Shown piece after piece: positions 35,412 through 44,112 of a stretch of 64,000 nt of DNA. Below the pieces are notes generated by a model. It saw nothing but the letters and a program-made list of their open reading frames with translations, made no database searches and was not told the origin of the DNA. The DNA comes from Neobacillus terrae (lineage in GTDB: Bacteria; Bacillota; Bacilli; Bacillales; Cytobacillaceae): the NCBI RefSeq assembly GCF_011393025.1, contig NZ_JAAOEO010000002.1, positions 310,001 to 374,000 on the forward strand, given 5' to 3'. The translations under genes were made by a program, and so were the position numbers. The stretch's first letter is position 1; each line of letters starts with the position of its first letter.

Positions 35412-36137
35412 ATGAGCAATCCTAAATACAAACGCGTAGTATTAAAATTAAGTGGTGAAGCTTTAGCCGGTGAAACTAGTTTTGGCATTCATCCTTCTGT
35501 TATTAAATCTATTGCCGCTCAGGTGAAAGAAATTGCAGAACTTGGAGTTGAAGTTGCAGTAGTAGTTGGCGGCGGAAATATCTGGCGTGGGAAAATCGGC
35601 AGCGAAATGGGTATGGACAGAGCAACAGCAGATTATATGGGCATGCTTGCAACTGTTATGAACTCACTGGCTCTTCAGGACTCCCTTGAGCAGTACGGTG
35701 TGGAATCACGTGTACAAACCTCTATTGAAATGCGCCAGGTTGCAGAACCTTATATTAGACGCCGGGCAATCAGACACCTGGAGAAAAAACGCGTAGTTAT
35801 TTTTGCAGCAGGTACAGGAAATCCTTACTTCTCTACAGATACAACTGCAGCATTAAGAGCAGCAGAAATTGAAGCAGAAGTAATCCTGATGGCTAAAAAT
35901 AATGTTGATGGAGTTTATTCAGCAGATCCTCGTCTTGATAAAACTGCAACAAAATATGATGAACTTACGTATCTTGATGTAATTAAAGAAGGATTGGCTG
36001 TAATGGACTCAACCGCTTCTTCTTTATGTATGGATAATGATATCCCGCTGATCGTTTTCTCAATTATGGAGAAGGGCAATATTAAACGTGCAGTAATGGG
36101 TGAAAATATTGGAACAATTGTGAGGGGGAAAAAATAA
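35412..36137 (+). CDS. pyrH: Uridylate (UMP) kinase
   Basis: 241 residues from ATG 35412, preceded by TATGGAGG. An upstream extension of the frame into the repeats is rejected. PyrH phosphorylates UMP to UDP and is regulated by GTP and UTP. It belongs to the amino acid kinase family: [10 protein letters not shown] at the N-terminus, [28 protein letters not shown] and [12 protein letters not shown] are all present. It overlaps frr by one base and is likely co-transcribed with it. Confidence 0.98.
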   Translation: MSNPKYKRVVLKLSGEALAGETSFGIHPSVIKSIAAQVKEIAELGVEVAVVVGGGNIWRGKIGSEMGMDRATADYMGMLATVMNSLALQDSLEQYGVESRVQTSIEMRQVAEPYIRRRAIRHLEKKRVVIFAAGTGNPYFSTDTTAALRAAEIEAEVILMAKNNVDGVYSADPRLDKTATKYDELTYLDVIKEGLAVMDSTASSLCMDNDIPLIVFSIMEKGNIKRAVMGENIGTIVRGKK

Positions 36138-36694
36138 TGCCAAAACAAGTTATCGCTAATACAAAGGATAAGATGACGAAAGCAATTCAGGCTTTTACTC
36201 GTGAGCTAGCTTCTATCAGAGCGGGAAGAGCCAGTGCATCCCTACTTGACAGAATTACAGTGGACTATTACGGTGCACCAACACCCGTAAATCAATTAGC
36301 AGGTATTTCAGTACCAGAAGCCAGATTATTGGTTATCCAGCCTTACGATAAAACTATTCTTGGCGAAATTGAAAAAGCTATTCTTAAATCAGACCTGGGA
36401 CTTAATCCTAGTAATGATGGAAGCCTAATTCGAATCATGATTCCTCAGCTCACAGAAGAGCGCAGAAAAGAACTGGTTAAAGTAGTTAAAAAAGAGGCTG
36501 AAGAAGCTAAAGTAGCTATCCGGAATATCCGTCGTGATGGCAATGATGATCTGAAAAAACTTGAGAAAAACGGTGAAATTACTGAGGATGCACAAAGAGG
36601 CTACTCAGAAGACATTCAGAAGCTTACTGATGATCATATTAATAAAATTGATCAAATCACTAAAGATAAAGAAAAAGAAATTTTGGAAGTTTAA
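36137..36694 (+). CDS. frr: Ribosome recycling factor
   Basis: 185 residues, the standard length. RRF splits post-termination ribosomes with EF-G. The N-terminal helix includes [20 protein letters not shown], and the conserved [21 protein letters not shown] and [18 protein letters not shown] are intact. The ATG overlaps the last base of the pyrH stop. RBS GAGGGGGA lies within the end of pyrH. Confidence 0.98.
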   Translation: MPKQVIANTKDKMTKAIQAFTRELASIRAGRASASLLDRITVDYYGAPTPVNQLAGISVPEARLLVIQPYDKTILGEIEKAILKSDLGLNPSNDGSLIRIMIPQLTEERRKELVKVVKKEAEEAKVAIRNIRRDGNDDLKKLEKNGEITEDAQRGYSEDIQKLTDDHINKIDQITKDKEKEILEV

Positions 36695-36708
36695 GCTGCA
36701 ATAATGAG

Positions 36709-36743
36709 AACCCTTGCCGTCCGTATTGCCGGGCGGCTGGGTT
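36709..36743 (+). other. Strong stem-loop after frr
   Basis: AACCC and GCCGTCCG (36716-36723) pair with CGGGCGGC (36730-36737) and GGGTT, 13 pairs in all with one wobble and a small internal loop. No T-run follows. It starts the 347-base frr-uppS gap and may stabilise the 3' end of the pyrH-frr mRNA. Confidence 0.55.
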
Positions 36744-36761
36744 ATAAATTGTTGATCCTTC

Positions 36762-36818
36762 AGCGCCGCCAGCAGGCGTTTCTTTTTTGACAAGCCCTCT
36801 TTTTTTAGGGGGTTTTTT
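36762..36818 (+). terminator. Two candidate terminators between frr and uppS
   Basis: The first is AGCGCC (36762-36767) with GGCGTT (36775-36780), followed by TCTTTTTT. The second is a short CCCT/AGGG stem around a T-rich loop (36795-36810), followed by GGTTTTTT. Both are short. Taken with the preceding stem-loop they make an end of transcription likely. Confidence 0.55.
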
Positions 36819-36933
36819 CACTATATTCAAGGGTTCTTTCAGTTAAATGTGTAATTTTATCTGTTAAATATGTCCCTTCTTATTTTGATTTCACCTACAT
36901 ATGGTATTTAATAGAGATATCTTATTGTTTTTT

Positions 36934-36942
36934 TGGTATGAT
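36934..36942 (+). promoter_or_regulatory. Possible extended -10 promoter of uppS
   Basis: TGGTATGAT has the TGn extension and five of six bases of TATAAT. No good -35 is present at the right spacing. It lies 100 bases before the uppS start in an AT-rich stretch. Confidence 0.35.
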
Positions 36943-37041
36943 TAAAACATGCTGAAAAAATAGTTACATACTTATTCAGACATTCAGGGGTTTGATCTGC
37001 TTTCGGAGGTAAGGATCAACTTTATTTGAAGGAGCAATGCT

Positions 37042-37818
37042 ATGTTAAACAAAATAAAGCTATGGAAGAATCAATCTCAGTCTTCCACACTCCGAGAAAG
37101 AATAGAAGATATTAAGAAGCTGCCAGTGCCCCGCCATGTTGCTATTATTATGGATGGGAACGGCAGATGGGCGAAAAAAAGGGCTTTGCCAAGAATAGCC
37201 GGCCATCATGCAGGGATGAAGGTGGTACGGAAGACAACGAAACTGGCAAATGAACTGGGTATTGAAGCCTTGACACTCTATGCATTCTCGACTGAAAATT
37301 GGAAAAGGCCAAAGAATGAAGTTGAATATTTAATGAAATTGCCGGAAGAATTTCTTGGTACCTTTCTACCGGAATTAATTGAAGAGAATGTACAAGTAAA
37401 AATGATTGGGTATAAGGAACAACTGCCTTCACATACTTTAAGAGCAATTGAAAAGGCAATGGAAGATACAAAAAACAATGATGGAATGATTCTGAATTTT
37501 GCCCTTAACTATGGGAGCCGAGCAGAAATACTTGATGCCGTTAAGAGAGTCTTAAATGATTGCCAGGAGGGCATCATAGATATGAATGAACTTAACGAAG
37601 ACAGTTTTTCTTCTTATTTAATGACTTCTGAATTGGAAGACCCTGATCTTCTAATCAGAACAAGCGGAGAAATAAGGCTAAGTAACTTTATGCTGTGGCA
37701 GTTGGCATATACCGAGTTCTGGTTTACTGAGGTTTTATGGCCAGATTTTGCAGAAGATCATTTAATTAAAGCAATTGAAGTGTTCCAAAAACGTCAAAGG
37801 CGTTTCGGAGGAGTATAA
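37042..37818 (+). CDS. uppS: Undecaprenyl diphosphate synthase (cis-prenyltransferase)
   Basis: 258 residues. UppS condenses isopentenyl diphosphate onto farnesyl diphosphate to make the C55 carrier for peptidoglycan and teichoic acids. The catalytic Asp is in IIMDGNGRWAKKR, and family signatures LTLYAFSTENWKRP, ALNYGSRAEI, DLLIRTSGEIRLSNFMLWQ and the ending with FQKRQRRFGG are intact. RBS AAGGAG lies 7 bases before the ATG. cdsA follows after 56 bases. Confidence 0.98.
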   Translation: MLNKIKLWKNQSQSSTLRERIEDIKKLPVPRHVAIIMDGNGRWAKKRALPRIAGHHAGMKVVRKTTKLANELGIEALTLYAFSTENWKRPKNEVEYLMKLPEEFLGTFLPELIEENVQVKMIGYKEQLPSHTLRAIEKAMEDTKNNDGMILNFALNYGSRAEILDAVKRVLNDCQEGIIDMNELNEDSFSSYLMTSELEDPDLLIRTSGEIRLSNFMLWQLAYTEFWFTEVLWPDFAEDHLIKAIEVFQKRQRRFGGV

Positions 37819-37874
37819 TTATTAGCAATATTTATTCAATCACAGTGATTGTTAAAGAAGGTGTTGAAGCTTAG

Positions 37875-38663
37875 ATGAAGCAGCGAATTTTAACAGGGGT
37901 TATAGCAGCCGCTCTTTTCCTTCCAATTGTTATATATGGAGGGATGCCAACAGTAATTCTGGCATATGTGCTGGCAACAGTTGGACTTTATGAATTGTTA
38001 AAAATGAGGAAGATTAATTTCCTGTCCATACCTGGTATACTGTCTTTTATTATTCTCTGGGTCATTATGATCCCGAAACAATATCAAGGAATATGGTCGG
38101 ATTTCTACTATTCGAAAATAGAACTGGCCATCTTGGCCGTTTTTCTATATCTGATTTATACCGTCATAACGAAAAATAGGTTTACATTTGACGATGCAGC
38201 TTTTTGTATTTTTGCTGCTGTATACGCGGGCATTGGATTTTATTTCTTTTATGAAACCCGTGCTGCTGGCTTAGTTTACATCTTTTATTCTTTATTTATT
38301 ATTTGGGCAACAGATTCAGGGGCCTATTTTTTAGGGAAAGCTTTTGGGAAAAGAAAGCTCTGGCCTGAAATCAGCCCGAACAAGACAGTGGAAGGTTCTC
38401 TTGGCGGTGTCATATGCGCCCTTATAGTGGCTGTCCTGTTTGTCATTTTTACTGACATTGATGCTGCATTGCTGGAACTGATGGGCATTACTGCTGTTTT
38501 ATCTGTTTTTGGACAGCTTGGTGACCTGGTTGAATCAGCCTTTAAACGGCATTATAATGTAAAGGATTCAGGCAATATACTTCCTGGTCATGGAGGTATT
38601 CTGGACAGGTTTGACAGTCTTATATTTGTTTGGCCATTGCTGCACTTTTTCCATTTGCTTTAA
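37875..38663 (+). CDS. cdsA: Phosphatidate cytidylyltransferase CdsA
   Basis: 262 residues with about eight membrane helices. CdsA makes CDP-diacylglycerol from phosphatidic acid and CTP, the branch point of phospholipid synthesis. The C-terminal signature SVFGQLGDLVESAFKRHYNVKD followed by PGHGGILDRFDS is diagnostic, and WPEISPNKTVEGSLGG is typical. RBS AGAAGGTG lies before the ATG. It is followed by a repeat-filled gap before dxr. Confidence 0.97.
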   Translation: MKQRILTGVIAAALFLPIVIYGGMPTVILAYVLATVGLYELLKMRKINFLSIPGILSFIILWVIMIPKQYQGIWSDFYYSKIELAILAVFLYLIYTVITKNRFTFDDAAFCIFAAVYAGIGFYFFYETRAAGLVYIFYSLFIIWATDSGAYFLGKAFGKRKLWPEISPNKTVEGSLGGVICALIVAVLFVIFTDIDAALLELMGITAVLSVFGQLGDLVESAFKRHYNVKDSGNILPGHGGILDRFDSLIFVWPLLHFFHLL

Positions 38664-38747
38664 AGGCAAGCAGCAATAGTGTTTTGTAGCCGATTTAGGT
38701 CCAGCATTTGCCGGGTTTTTGCTTTATTTTGTCTGGCATCAAATGCC

Positions 38748-38948
38748 CAGCGAGTTTTCACCTAAGAAATGCTTCATTAGGTATCTTGCATTAAATTGAC
38801 CCTTGGTGATACTTGATGCAGCTAGTGTCAACCCTTCCCCTTCCTATGATAGGTCAACACCGAATCGCAACCGATTCTTGGATCCTTTATCACAGTGGAA
38901 GCGGGGCTCAGGCCATACGCCGCTAAAAGGGCATTTATGCTTTTCGTG
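38748..38948 (-). repeat. R1 repeat copy D, reverse orientation, between cdsA and dxr
   Basis: Read on the + strand, GCGAGTTTTCACCTAAGAAA, GTATCTTGCAT, GGTGATACTTGATGCAGCTA and CCTATGATAGGTCAACACC match the reverse complement of copy B with many substitutions. It ends CCGCTAAAAGGGCATTTATG and TGCTTTTCG, the R1 end. The gap (302 bases) holds no gene. The dxr ribosome site lies just at its edge. Confidence 0.7.
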
Positions 38949-38965
38949 TTAGGGAGTTGAGTTTT

Positions 38966-40117
38966 TTGAAGAAGATTAGTTTAATGGGAGCTACTGGATC
39001 TATTGGTATCCAGACCCTTGATGTCATCCGAGAGCATCCTGATATGTTCAGGCTTGTGGCGATGTCAGTAGGAAAAAATATTAATGGTGCTAGACAAATC
39101 ATATCGGATTACCAGCCTGAACTTGTTTCGGTTCAGAAAAAAGACGATTGTGAAAAGCTTAAAACTGAGTTTCCCCAGATTCGCTTTACCTATGGGAGCG
39201 AGGGATTAACAGAAGTTGCTGTTTATGAGAAAGCAGATGTCTTAGTCAATGCGGTATTAGGAAGCGTTGGCCTTTATCCAACCTTGCAGGCGATAGAAAG
39301 TAAAAAAACGATTGCCATCGCCAATAAAGAAACACTTGTTACTGCAGGCCATCTTGTCATGGAAGCGGCCGAGAAGCATGGAGTTTCGCTTCTCCCTGTT
39401 GATAGTGAGCACTCTGCTATTTTCCAGGCACTCCAGGGAGAAAAATATAAAAATATCGAACGATTAATTATAACTGCATCTGGAGGAAGCTTCAGAGACA
39501 GGACCCGCGAAGAGCTAAAAGATGTTACAGTAGCGGATGCACTTAATCATCCAAACTGGTCAATGGGGGCAAAAATCACGATAGATTCCGCAACGATGAT
39601 GAATAAGGGCCTTGAAGTGATTGAAGCGCATTGGCTGTTTTCAATGCCTTACGAAAAAATTGATGTTCTGCTTCATCGTGAAAGTATTATACACTCGATG
39701 GTTGAATTTCATGACAGCAGTGTAATTGCCCAGTTGGGAACACCAGACATGAGGGTTCCCATTCAGTACGCACTGACTTTTCCAGACAGGGCGCCGCTAA
39801 AAACCTCCAAAAGATTAAGTCTTGCGGATGTTGGTACACTGAATTTTAAAAAGATGGATTTTCAGCGATTCCGCTGCCTTCAGTTTGCTTTTGAAGCAGG
39901 AAAAATAGGAGGCACATTGCCTTCAGTTTTAAATGCAGCAAATGAAGCAGCCGTTGCTGCCTTTCTTGAAGGCCGAATAACATTTTTGCAAATTGAAGAT
40001 TTGATTGAACAAGCATTGAGCTTTCATAATACAATTGCTAATCCAAGTCTTGAAGCTATTGGGGAAGCAGACAATGCAGCAAGAAAATATGTAACATCAC
40101 TCGTTAGTAAAGCGTAA
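38966..40117 (+). CDS. dxr: 1-deoxy-D-xylulose-5-phosphate reductoisomerase
   Basis: 383 residues from TTG 38966 ([14 protein letters not shown]), with AGGGAG at 38951-38956 at normal spacing. A TTG 9 bases upstream touches that site. Dxr makes 2-C-methyl-D-erythritol 4-phosphate, the first committed step of the MEP isoprenoid pathway. It shows the NADPH-binding [24 protein letters not shown], the catalytic region [12 protein letters not shown] with [10 protein letters not shown], and [24 protein letters not shown] sequence ([13 protein letters not shown]). It supplies precursors to UppS. Confidence 0.98.
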   Translation: MKKISLMGATGSIGIQTLDVIREHPDMFRLVAMSVGKNINGARQIISDYQPELVSVQKKDDCEKLKTEFPQIRFTYGSEGLTEVAVYEKADVLVNAVLGSVGLYPTLQAIESKKTIAIANKETLVTAGHLVMEAAEKHGVSLLPVDSEHSAIFQALQGEKYKNIERLIITASGGSFRDRTREELKDVTVADALNHPNWSMGAKITIDSATMMNKGLEVIEAHWLFSMPYEKIDVLLHRESIIHSMVEFHDSSVIAQLGTPDMRVPIQYALTFPDRAPLKTSKRLSLADVGTLNFKKMDFQRFRCLQFAFEAGKIGGTLPSVLNAANEAAVAAFLEGRITFLQIEDLIEQALSFHNTIANPSLEAIGEADNAARKYVTSLVSKA

Positions 40118-40133
40118 GCGCACGTTTAATCCG
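40106..40133 (+). repeat. R1 repeat end fragment at the dxr stop
   Basis: AGTAAAGCGTAAGCGCACGTTTAAT overlaps the last codons of dxr and matches the R1 end (AAAAGCGCAAGCGCCCGTTTA). The repeat appears to supply part of the dxr C-terminus. Confidence 0.45.
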
Positions 40134-40161
40134 GTCTGAAGGTAGATGTTTTTCGTGAAAG

Positions 40162-40186
40162 AAGGAAATCATTTTCCTTATTTTTT
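40162..40186 (+). terminator. Short terminator-like hairpin between dxr and rasP
   Basis: AAGGAAA (40162-40168) pairs with TTTCCTT (40173-40179), followed by ATTTTTT. The stem is AT-rich, and the rasP ribosome site follows at once, so any termination is probably partial. Confidence 0.45.
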
Positions 40187-40203
40187 AAAAAGGTGGTTTT
40201 AAT

Positions 40204-41466
40204 TTGAGTACAGTAATAGCCTTTATCGTTATTTTTGGAGCCCTTGTGTTCTTCCATGAATTAGGCCACTTTGTATTTGCAAAACGGGCGGGAATTCTCT
40301 GCCGTGAATTTGCAATTGGCTTTGGCCCAAAGGTGTTTTCGCATAAAAAAGGGGAAACTGTCTACACAATCCGCCTTTTACCGATAGGCGGTTTTGTACG
40401 CATGGCGGGTGAAGACCCTGAAATGATTGAAATTAAACCAGGGTACCGCATCGGTTTATTATTCGACAAGGAAGAAATGGTTAAAAAAATTATCATTAAC
40501 AATAAGGAAAAATTCCCTGATGCAAGAATAGTGGAAGTCGAAACAGCAGATATTGAACGGGATTTATTCATTAAAGGCTATGCCGAGGATGCTCCTGAAC
40601 AATTGCAGACTTTCCGGATTAGCCCTGTTGCTAATATTGTAGAAGATGGAACTGAGACACAAATTGCTCCGATTGACCGACAGTTTGGTTCAAAAACACT
40701 TGGACAGAGAACTATGGCTATCTTCGCAGGCCCGATGATGAACTTTATCCTTGCTTTCGTTGTTTTTATCATTATCGCTTTTCTGCAGGGAGTACCATCT
40801 AATGATCCAAAGCTTGGAGAGTTGACCCCTGATGGAGTAGCAAGAGATGCTGGTTTGAAACAGGGAGATATTGTACAATCAATCGGCGGGGCTGAAATTT
40901 CCAGCTGGCAGGACGTTGTTGAAATCATTCGCAAAAGCCCAAATAAACCGTTGGAATTTGAGGTTAAACGTGGCGGCAAGGATGCAAATATAACAGTTAC
41001 TCCAAAGGAACAAGAAGTGGATGGCAAAAAGATAGGAATTATCGGGGTTTACAGTCCGGTAGAAAAATCTCCTCTGCAGGCTGTTAAATTTGGATTTGAT
41101 CAAACCTACTTTTGGACAAAAGAAATCTTTGTGATGCTGGGTAAATTGGTAACAGGCCAATTCTCTATAAACATGCTTTCAGGCCCGGTTGGCATTTACG
41201 TTTCTACTGACACTGTAGCCAAATCCGGAATTTATTACTTGATGAGATGGGCAGCGATTTTAAGTATTAACCTTGGAATCATGAACCTTCTTCCAATTCC
41301 GGCACTGGACGGCGGACGTTTAATGTTTTTTGCCGTTGAAGCTTTAAGAGGAAAACCAATTGACCGCCAAAAGGAAGGTATGGTCCATTTTATCGGATTT
41401 GCTCTCCTAATGCTTCTTATGCTGGTCGTTACCTGGAATGACATTCAGCGCTTTTTTCTAAAATAG
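40204..41466 (+). CDS. rasP: Site-2 intramembrane zinc protease RasP
   Basis: 420 residues from TTG 40204, preceded by AAAGGTGG. RasP cleaves anti-sigma factors such as RsiW and clears signal peptides from the membrane. The zinc motif HELGH is at residues 18-22, and the second active-site motif is LLPIPALDGGRLMFF near the C-terminus. A PDZ domain lies at about residues 210-290 (LTPDGVARDAGLKQGDIV). Four membrane helices are expected. It lies between dxr and proS, as in B. subtilis. Confidence 0.97.
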   Translation: MSTVIAFIVIFGALVFFHELGHFVFAKRAGILCREFAIGFGPKVFSHKKGETVYTIRLLPIGGFVRMAGEDPEMIEIKPGYRIGLLFDKEEMVKKIIINNKEKFPDARIVEVETADIERDLFIKGYAEDAPEQLQTFRISPVANIVEDGTETQIAPIDRQFGSKTLGQRTMAIFAGPMMNFILAFVVFIIIAFLQGVPSNDPKLGELTPDGVARDAGLKQGDIVQSIGGAEISSWQDVVEIIRKSPNKPLEFEVKRGGKDANITVTPKEQEVDGKKIGIIGVYSPVEKSPLQAVKFGFDQTYFWTKEIFVMLGKLVTGQFSINMLSGPVGIYVSTDTVAKSGIYYLMRWAAILSINLGIMNLLPIPALDGGRLMFFAVEALRGKPIDRQKEGMVHFIGFALLMLLMLVVTWNDIQRFFLK

Positions 41467-41501
41467 AATACACAGTTTAAGTATTACAGAAGGTTCAACC
41501 C

Positions 41502-41533
41502 AAGCCGCTGTTCAATTAATTGTTCAGCGGCTT
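41502..41533 (+). other. Stem-loop between rasP and proS
   Basis: AAGCCGCTG (41502-41510) pairs perfectly with CAGCGGCTT (41525-41533). The 14-base loop is itself partly self-complementary. No T-run follows. It lies 30 bases upstream of the proS ribosome site and could be a processing or translation-control element. Confidence 0.55.
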
Positions 41534-41571
41534 CCTGATGATTAATTATGAATATATTAAAGAGGTGCAAT

Positions 41572-43275
41572 ATGAAGCAAAGTATGACGCTTATTCCAAC
41601 GCTAAGAGAAATTCCTGCAGACGCAGAGGTCAAAAGCCACCAATTATTGCTGAAGGCAGGGTTTATGCGCCAAAACGCAAGTGGAGTATACAGCTTTTTA
41701 CCCTTAGGTAAGAGGGTTTTGCAAAAAGTTGAAAATATTGTTCGTGAAGAAATGGACGGAGCCGATGCAGTTGAGTTATTAATGCCAGCACTTCAACAGG
41801 CCGAACTGTGGCAGGAATCGGGAAGATGGTATACATATGGACCAGAGCTAATGAGATTAAGAGACCGTAACGATCGGGAATTTGCCCTTGGTGCGACTCA
41901 TGAAGAAGTAATTACAAGCCTTGTAAGAGATGAAGTTAAATCGTATAAAAAATTACCTCTTACTTTGTATCAGATTCAGACCAAATTCCGTGATGAAAAG
42001 CGTCCTCGTTTTGGCTTGCTTCGCGGCCGTGAGTTTATCATGAAAGATGCCTATTCTTTTCATTCATCCAAAGAAAGCCTTGACGAGGTGTATAAAAAAC
42101 TTTTTCAGGCTTATTCCAATGTTTTCAGCCGATGCGGTTTAAATTTCCGTGCCGTAATAGCTGACTCAGGGGCTATGGGCGGAAAAGATACGCATGAATT
42201 CATGGTCTTGTCAGACATTGGAGAAGATACTATTGCCTATTCTGATACCTCCAATTATGCAGCCAACATTGAAATGGCTCCGATAGTGATGGAATATAAA
42301 CGTAGCAGCGAAGCTTTGAAGGAAATGGATAAGGTTAAAACGGAAAATCAAAAGACGATTGAAGAGGTAGCGGGCTTTCTTGAAGTAAGTCATGAAAACC
42401 TTATAAAAAGCCTTTTATTCAAAGTGGACGACCAGTATGTTTTGGTGCTTGTTCGCGGAGATCATGAAGTTAATGATGTTAAATTGAAGAATCTCCTGGA
42501 AGCAGGATCAGTTGAACTGGCAAGTGCCGAAGAAACAAAGACTGTTTTATCGTGTCCTGTAGGATCACTCGGCCCTGTAAGTGTAACAGAGGTAAGAATC
42601 GTAGCCGATCATGCGGTAGAGGCAGTTGTCAACGGCGTTTGCGGAGCAAATGAAGAACATTATCATTTTATTAATGTGAATCCTGGCCGTGACTTTAATG
42701 TTGAGCAGTATGCAGACCTGCGCTTTATTAAAGAAGGGGATCCATCTCCTGATGGAAGTGGAACCATCGTTTTTGCCAAAGGGATTGAAGTTGGCCACGT
42801 ATTTAAATTGGGAACTAGATACAGTGAAGCAATGAACGCTACTTACCTGGATGAGAATGGAAAAAGCCAGCCGATGATTATGGGCTGTTATGGTATTGGG
42901 GTTTCGAGGACTGTGGCTGCAGTAGCAGAACAATATAATGACGAAAACGGCTTAGTTTGGCCTGCAAATATCGCCCCATATCAGCTGCACCTGATTGCAG
43001 TTAATATGAAAGACGAAACACAGGCACAGCTGGCTAATGAATTATATAAGGAGCTGCAGGGAGAGCGTTTTGAAATTCTGTTTGATGACAGACAGGAACG
43101 CCCTGGTGTAAAATTTGCAGATTCTGACCTTATTGGCCTGCCATTAAGAATAACAGTTGGGAAGAAAGCTTCTGAAGGAATTGTTGAAGTCAAAGTCCGC
43201 AAAACTGGAGAAGTAACAGAAGTTAATCGAAGCGAGCTAGCGGGAACATTGGCAAGCATGCTGAAAAGTATATAA
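41572..43275 (+). CDS. proS: Prolyl-tRNA synthetase (bacterial type with editing domain)
   Basis: 567 residues from ATG 41572, preceded by AGAGGTG. A start 24 bases earlier lies before the ribosome site. ProS is a class II synthetase that charges tRNA-Pro. Motif 2-type [21 protein letters not shown] and motif 3 [15 protein letters not shown] are intact. The long INS editing domain, about residues 225-400, is present ([20 protein letters not shown]), and it hydrolyses Ala-tRNA-Pro. The anticodon-binding domain is at the C-terminus. Confidence 0.98.
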   Translation: MKQSMTLIPTLREIPADAEVKSHQLLLKAGFMRQNASGVYSFLPLGKRVLQKVENIVREEMDGADAVELLMPALQQAELWQESGRWYTYGPELMRLRDRNDREFALGATHEEVITSLVRDEVKSYKKLPLTLYQIQTKFRDEKRPRFGLLRGREFIMKDAYSFHSSKESLDEVYKKLFQAYSNVFSRCGLNFRAVIADSGAMGGKDTHEFMVLSDIGEDTIAYSDTSNYAANIEMAPIVMEYKRSSEALKEMDKVKTENQKTIEEVAGFLEVSHENLIKSLLFKVDDQYVLVLVRGDHEVNDVKLKNLLEAGSVELASAEETKTVLSCPVGSLGPVSVTEVRIVADHAVEAVVNGVCGANEEHYHFINVNPGRDFNVEQYADLRFIKEGDPSPDGSGTIVFAKGIEVGHVFKLGTRYSEAMNATYLDENGKSQPMIMGCYGIGVSRTVAAVAEQYNDENGLVWPANIAPYQLHLIAVNMKDETQAQLANELYKELQGERFEILFDDRQERPGVKFADSDLIGLPLRITVGKKASEGIVEVKVRKTGEVTEVNRSELAGTLASMLKSI

Positions 43276-43282
43276 AAATATG

Positions 43283-43318
43283 AGAGAGTGCCCTATTAGG
43301 TTGGGGCACTCTCTTTTC
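43283..43318 (+). terminator. Terminator after proS
   Basis: AGAGAGTGCCC (43283-43293) pairs with GGGCACTCTCT (43304-43314), 11 pairs, followed by TTTCTTCT. Confidence 0.9.
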
Positions 43319-43407
43319 TTCTGTTGAATTTGCGAATTGAACTGATAATATGAGATAAAACGAAGGACCTTTTGTTGGAGTGAGCAGCCATATATCTATT
43401 TGAGCAT

Positions 43408-43671
43408 GTGGCAAAAAGAAAAGAAAAGAAGTTTCAGATTTATTTAATTCTGTATGTTTTATTTATGGCTTTTAGTATATTTAGCCTTTTCAAAGAAGGC
43501 AGTTTTAAAAGGGGGATCATAACTCTTTTAATCTTTGCTGTTGTTTTCTACTTTGGACAGCGAAAAAAGAATTGGGCGGTTTTCATAATTAAAATCATTG
43601 TCTGGAGCAATGGCTTAGTCCTTTTATTGGCTGGTGCTGTTTTTCTCGTAAATTGGATTCAAGGGAATTAA
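43408..43671 (+). CDS. Small hypothetical membrane protein between proS and polC
   Basis: 87 residues if started at GTG 43408. It has a basic N-terminus (AKRKEKKFQ), then hydrophobic helices near residues 10-27, 35-48 and 57-84 (FIIKIIVWSNGLVLLLAGAVF). I do not recognise the family. GTG 43408 has no Shine-Dalgarno. The nearest good one (TTGGAGTGAG, 43375-43384) is well spaced for an in-frame ATA codon at 43390, which would add MYLFEH. A -10-like box is not evident. It follows the proS terminator and precedes repeats. The codon pattern looks coding, but expression is uncertain. Confidence 0.6.
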   Translation: MAKRKEKKFQIYLILYVLFMAFSIFSLFKEGSFKRGIITLLIFAVVFYFGQRKKNWAVFIIKIIVWSNGLVLLLAGAVFLVNWIQGN

Positions 43672-43760
43672 TTTCTTTATCATGTAGACTTCGTTGTCTG
43701 TATGAGGAAGTATGAGAGTTAGAAGTCGTAATTTTTTTGGTGATGGCTAGCGGACCCGCT

Positions 43761-43793
43761 TACACGAAAAAAAAGTTGCTTTTTCTTCGTGTA
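43761..43793. repeat. R3-like hairpin upstream of polC
   Basis: ACACGAA (43762-43768) pairs with TTCGTGT (43786-43792), continued inward by A/T-rich pairing. It resembles the R3 core GAAAAAGC-GCTTTTTCTTCGTGCG seen at 35066. It lies in the 441-base gap before polC, which otherwise holds the R2 repeat and the polC promoter region. Confidence 0.5.
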
Positions 43794-43837
43794 ATTCTGT
43801 TGAATTTAAAAGGATATTTAGATATAAGCTAAAATCT

Positions 43838-43934
43838 GCGACACTCCAGCGGAAAAACGAGCCAGCCGAGACCCCGCAAGTGAGGTTACGAGCGAGGAGG
43901 CTCGGTGGTTCGTCCGTGGAAAGGGAGCGGATTA
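43838..43934 (+). repeat. R2 repeat between the small membrane gene and polC
   Basis: CGACACTCCAGCGGAAAAAC, GAGCCAGCCGAGACCCC, ACGAGCGAGGAGGCTCGG and TTCGTCCGTGGAAAGGGAGC occur in order and again at 61504-61664. GCCGAG and CTCGGT within it are complementary, so the RNA folds into a branched stem. No reading frame is conserved. It is the type of intergenic repeat I recall from many Bacillaceae. Confidence 0.85.
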
Positions 43935-44047
43935 TAGCGAATAAAAACACGATAGTTTAGGCTGGTTTTTTAAATAAAAATAGTATTAAAATTAAAATAG
44001 CCATTTTAAAGAAAATGTCGAAAAGAGCCGAAAAGGCAGCTGTATTA

Positions 44048-44090
44048 TGCTATAATAAACTTTTGACAATAAGGTTATAACAGATAGATT
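44048..44090 (+). promoter_or_regulatory. Candidate promoters of polC
   Basis: TGCTATAAT (44048-44056) is a perfect extended -10 box without a clear -35. Slightly downstream, TTGACA (44063-44068) and TAGATT (44085-44090) with a 16-base spacer form a second candidate, though its start would fall close to the ribosome site at 44101. Confidence 0.5.
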
Positions 44091-44112
44091 AGTAAAGATG
44101 GGAGAGAGACCG

